Assembly: GCA_003265885.1 (NCBI GenBank)
Contig: QFBQ01000059.1
Coordinates: forward strand, 1 to 6,508
Direction of reading: 5' to 3'
Source: Candidatus Marinamargulisbacteria bacterium SCGC AG-343-D04
Lineage (GTDB): Bacteria; Margulisbacteria; Marinamargulisbacteria; GCA-2716485; GCA-002719695
Length of the DNA stretch: 6,508 nt
Part shown: in pieces, positions 5,416-6,508 of the stretch
Position numbering within the stretch: the first letter of the stretch is position 1
Layout: every line of letters begins with the position of its first letter
The notes under the pieces: model-generated
Told to the model about the DNA's origin: nothing
The model's database searches: none
Seen by the model: only the letters and a program-made list of their open reading frames with translations
Translations under genes and position numbers: made by a program

Positions 5416-6288
5416 GTGTTGATACACGTTTGGGCAATAATTTGTATTCTATTCATTTCCTTGAGTTCAGGGTATGCGTTTGTTGGGGATACACCATTGG
5501 TAGAATCCTATTCGAAGGGTTATGCCATTACAGCAGAAAAAAGTGGATTAGAAGGCAGTAATAAAAACCCAGCCTCTATGGATTTTTCAGCAGAAAATAC
5601 CTTTATTTTGAATATGAATAATGCCTATGGTATGGATATTACGCATGCATTTTTTGGGGTAGGATATTCGATGAAAAATAAACTAAAAATAGGGTTTACC
5701 TTACCTATTTCTATTGTTAATAATGTAGCGGTTACCCAAAGAAATGGCGAGGGATCTGCAGATATAGTGGAAACATTTAATGTGATACAGTCAAAAAGCA
5801 GAGTAACACTGTCTTACCCCATAGCCTCATTTATGAGAATAGGGACATCGCTATCAGGGCTATATGATACACTATATAATGAATCAGCTACGGGATATGC
5901 CATTGATGTGGGGGCTTTAATACAGATAAAAGCCTTATCTATAGGTGTTGCTGTCCAAGATATAGGCTGGAATAAATCGTGGAGTACGGGACTAGAGGAA
6001 ACAAAAGACCCTATCTATCATGTTGGAGCGCGATTCAAATTGTTACGTTTTCTTGATATTAAAGCAGACTATACGAAAGAAAATGACCATGAAATTACCA
6101 ATGTAGGGATGGGGATTCAGATTATGTCATTTTTAGGGATTCATGGAGGAATTTTTGATATGGGAGAAAGTAATCAATCTCGTGCTGGAGTTTCATTTAT
6201 AAACAAAGGATTTAAGCTGTCTTATGCCTATGGATTACATCCGTATTTAGGAGAGTCTCATAAAGTGGGGGTTTCTGTTGATTTTTAA
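5416..6288 (+). CDS. Outer-membrane beta-barrel protein, PorV/UPF0164/FadL-like
   Basis: Predicted to be exported and inserted in the outer membrane. Residues 1-21 look like a type I signal peptide (hydrophobic core 5-17, likely cleavage after SGYA), but the start has no Lys or Arg. The mature part has amphipathic strands separated by turns. It opens with a segment (37-55) containing GSNKNPASM, like the asparagine-proline-alanine motif near the N-terminus of PorV/UPF0164 barrels. The middle (160-184) reads GYAIDVGALIQI...LSIGVAVQDIG, a typical strand pair of that group. The end (264-290) has KGFKLSYAY, LGESHKVG and a final VSVDF with terminal Phe, as expected for a Bam-recognised last strand. 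At 290 residues it is short compared with full PorV, and the exact subfamily is uncertain. It is the first gene of a likely operon with the overlapping downstream gene. Roles known in related groups include secretion support and transport of hydrophobic compounds; neither can be read from this sequence. GGG codes about a third of its glycines. Confidence 0.75.
   Translation: MLIHVWAIICILFISLSSGYAFVGDTPLVESYSKGYAITAEKSGLEGSNKNPASMDFSAENTFILNMNNAYGMDITHAFFGVGYSMKNKLKIGFTLPISIVNNVAVTQRNGEGSADIVETFNVIQSKSRVTLSYPIASFMRIGTSLSGLYDTLYNESATGYAIDVGALIQIKALSIGVAVQDIGWNKSWSTGLEETKDPIYHVGARFKLLRFLDIKADYTKENDHEITNVGMGIQIMSFLGIHGGIFDMGESNQSRAGVSFINKGFKLSYAYGLHPYLGESHKVGVSVDF
6266..6271 (+). promoter_or_regulatory. 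Ribosome-binding site within the end of the barrel gene
   Basis: TGGGGG lies 6 bases before the TTG at 6278 and codes part of the final strand of the barrel protein. It supports the overlapping TTG start of the next gene, though a G-run is a less specific match than AGGAGG. Confidence 0.4.
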
Positions 6289-6508
6289 GGTTTTCTCAGT
6301 ATTTATAGCGTTATGTTTATGGGGTTCAATGGGGTATGCGTCACAAGAATATCAGCTTATTTTACATAAAACAGAGCGTTCTTTAGGGATGAGATCTGAG
6401 GTATCTGCTGATATGGCAGGAATAACTATTTTAGGTTCAAAAGAAGTTCCATTATCTCCTCAAAGACGGTCTTTATTTATGAGGTCAAAATCAACTCAAA
6501 AGGTAGAT
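6278..6508 (+). CDS. Exported protein of unknown function, partial (3' end outside window)
   Basis: An open frame of 77 codons runs off the window end. With a TTG start it overlaps the barrel gene by 11 bases. An in-frame TAG at 6248-6250 limits the start; no ATG occurs until codon 18, inside the hydrophobic stretch. The first 21 residues form a clear signal peptide: MIFK, a hydrophobic core VFSVFIALCLW, and SMGYA before a likely cut, then SQEYQ. This keeps the same GYA ending as the signal peptide of the upstream protein. The mature part starts SQEYQLILHKTERSLGMRSE and is Ser/Arg/Lys-rich near the window end; I recognise no domain. Tight overlap and shared export suggest it works with, or is regulated with, the barrel protein, as a periplasmic, lipid-free or outer-membrane partner. 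It has no lipobox cysteine. Confidence 0.75.
   Translation, partial: MIFKVFSVFIALCLWGSMGYASQEYQLILHKTERSLGMRSEVSADMAGITILGSKEVPLSPQRRSLFMRSKSTQKVD

Noticed and set aside
1..6508. tRNA, rRNA, CRISPR, insertion sequence or att site
   Set aside because: No cloverleaf, spaced repeat array, transposase frame or terminal inverted repeats were seen on either strand.

Overview
The window reads as a piece of an AT-rich chromosome from a diderm (Gram-negative-type) bacterium. The diderm assignment rests on a gene at the right-hand end that encodes a predicted outer-membrane beta-barrel with a signal peptide and a C-terminal phenylalanine, and on a full-length periplasmic Prc/Tsp-type protease. The phosphofructokinase is the long, pyrophosphate-dependent type known from spirochaetes, chlamydiae, plants and some uncultured phyla. 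The combination with a PorV/UPF0164-like barrel suggests a spirochaete-, PVC/chlamydia- or Margulisbacteria-like lineage. That placement is an inference from gene content, not a firm assignment. The base composition is AT-rich, yet glycine is often coded by GGG, and runs of 6 to 8 G recur. Several starts are GTG or TTG.

Left part (1-5095) is all minus strand, so it is transcribed right to left. First comes a 470-residue DUF2779-family protein (3683-5095), a putative Fe-S/exonuclease-fold protein of unknown role. After a 115-base gap carrying a good -10 box and an 8-bp inverted repeat comes the tail-specific protease prc (1474-3567). Five bases after its stop starts pfp (53-1468), so prc and pfp look like a translationally coupled pair.

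Middle (5096-5415) is a 320-base divergent intergenic region with no convincing gene. It holds a -10 box for the DUF2779 gene, an orphan strong Shine-Dalgarno sequence, a perfect 9-bp hairpin, a 21-bp-spaced direct repeat, and an A/G-rich ribosome-binding site with a run of seven G.

Right part (5416-6508) is plus strand. It holds a 290-residue outer-membrane barrel of the PorV/UPF0164/FadL-like kind, and an overlapping second gene, cut by the window end, whose product starts with its own signal peptide. These two are probably one operon for envelope proteins. The link between the left and right halves appears to be adjacency only, though Prc would act in the same compartment as the exported right-hand proteins.

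No RNA gene, insertion sequence, CRISPR array or clear mobile element was seen. Nothing here amounts to a demonstrated new system. The most unusual items are the DUF2779 protein, whose N-terminal nuclease site looks degenerate while its Fe-S cysteines and C-terminal acidic residues are kept, and the G-runs placed exactly at two translation starts.
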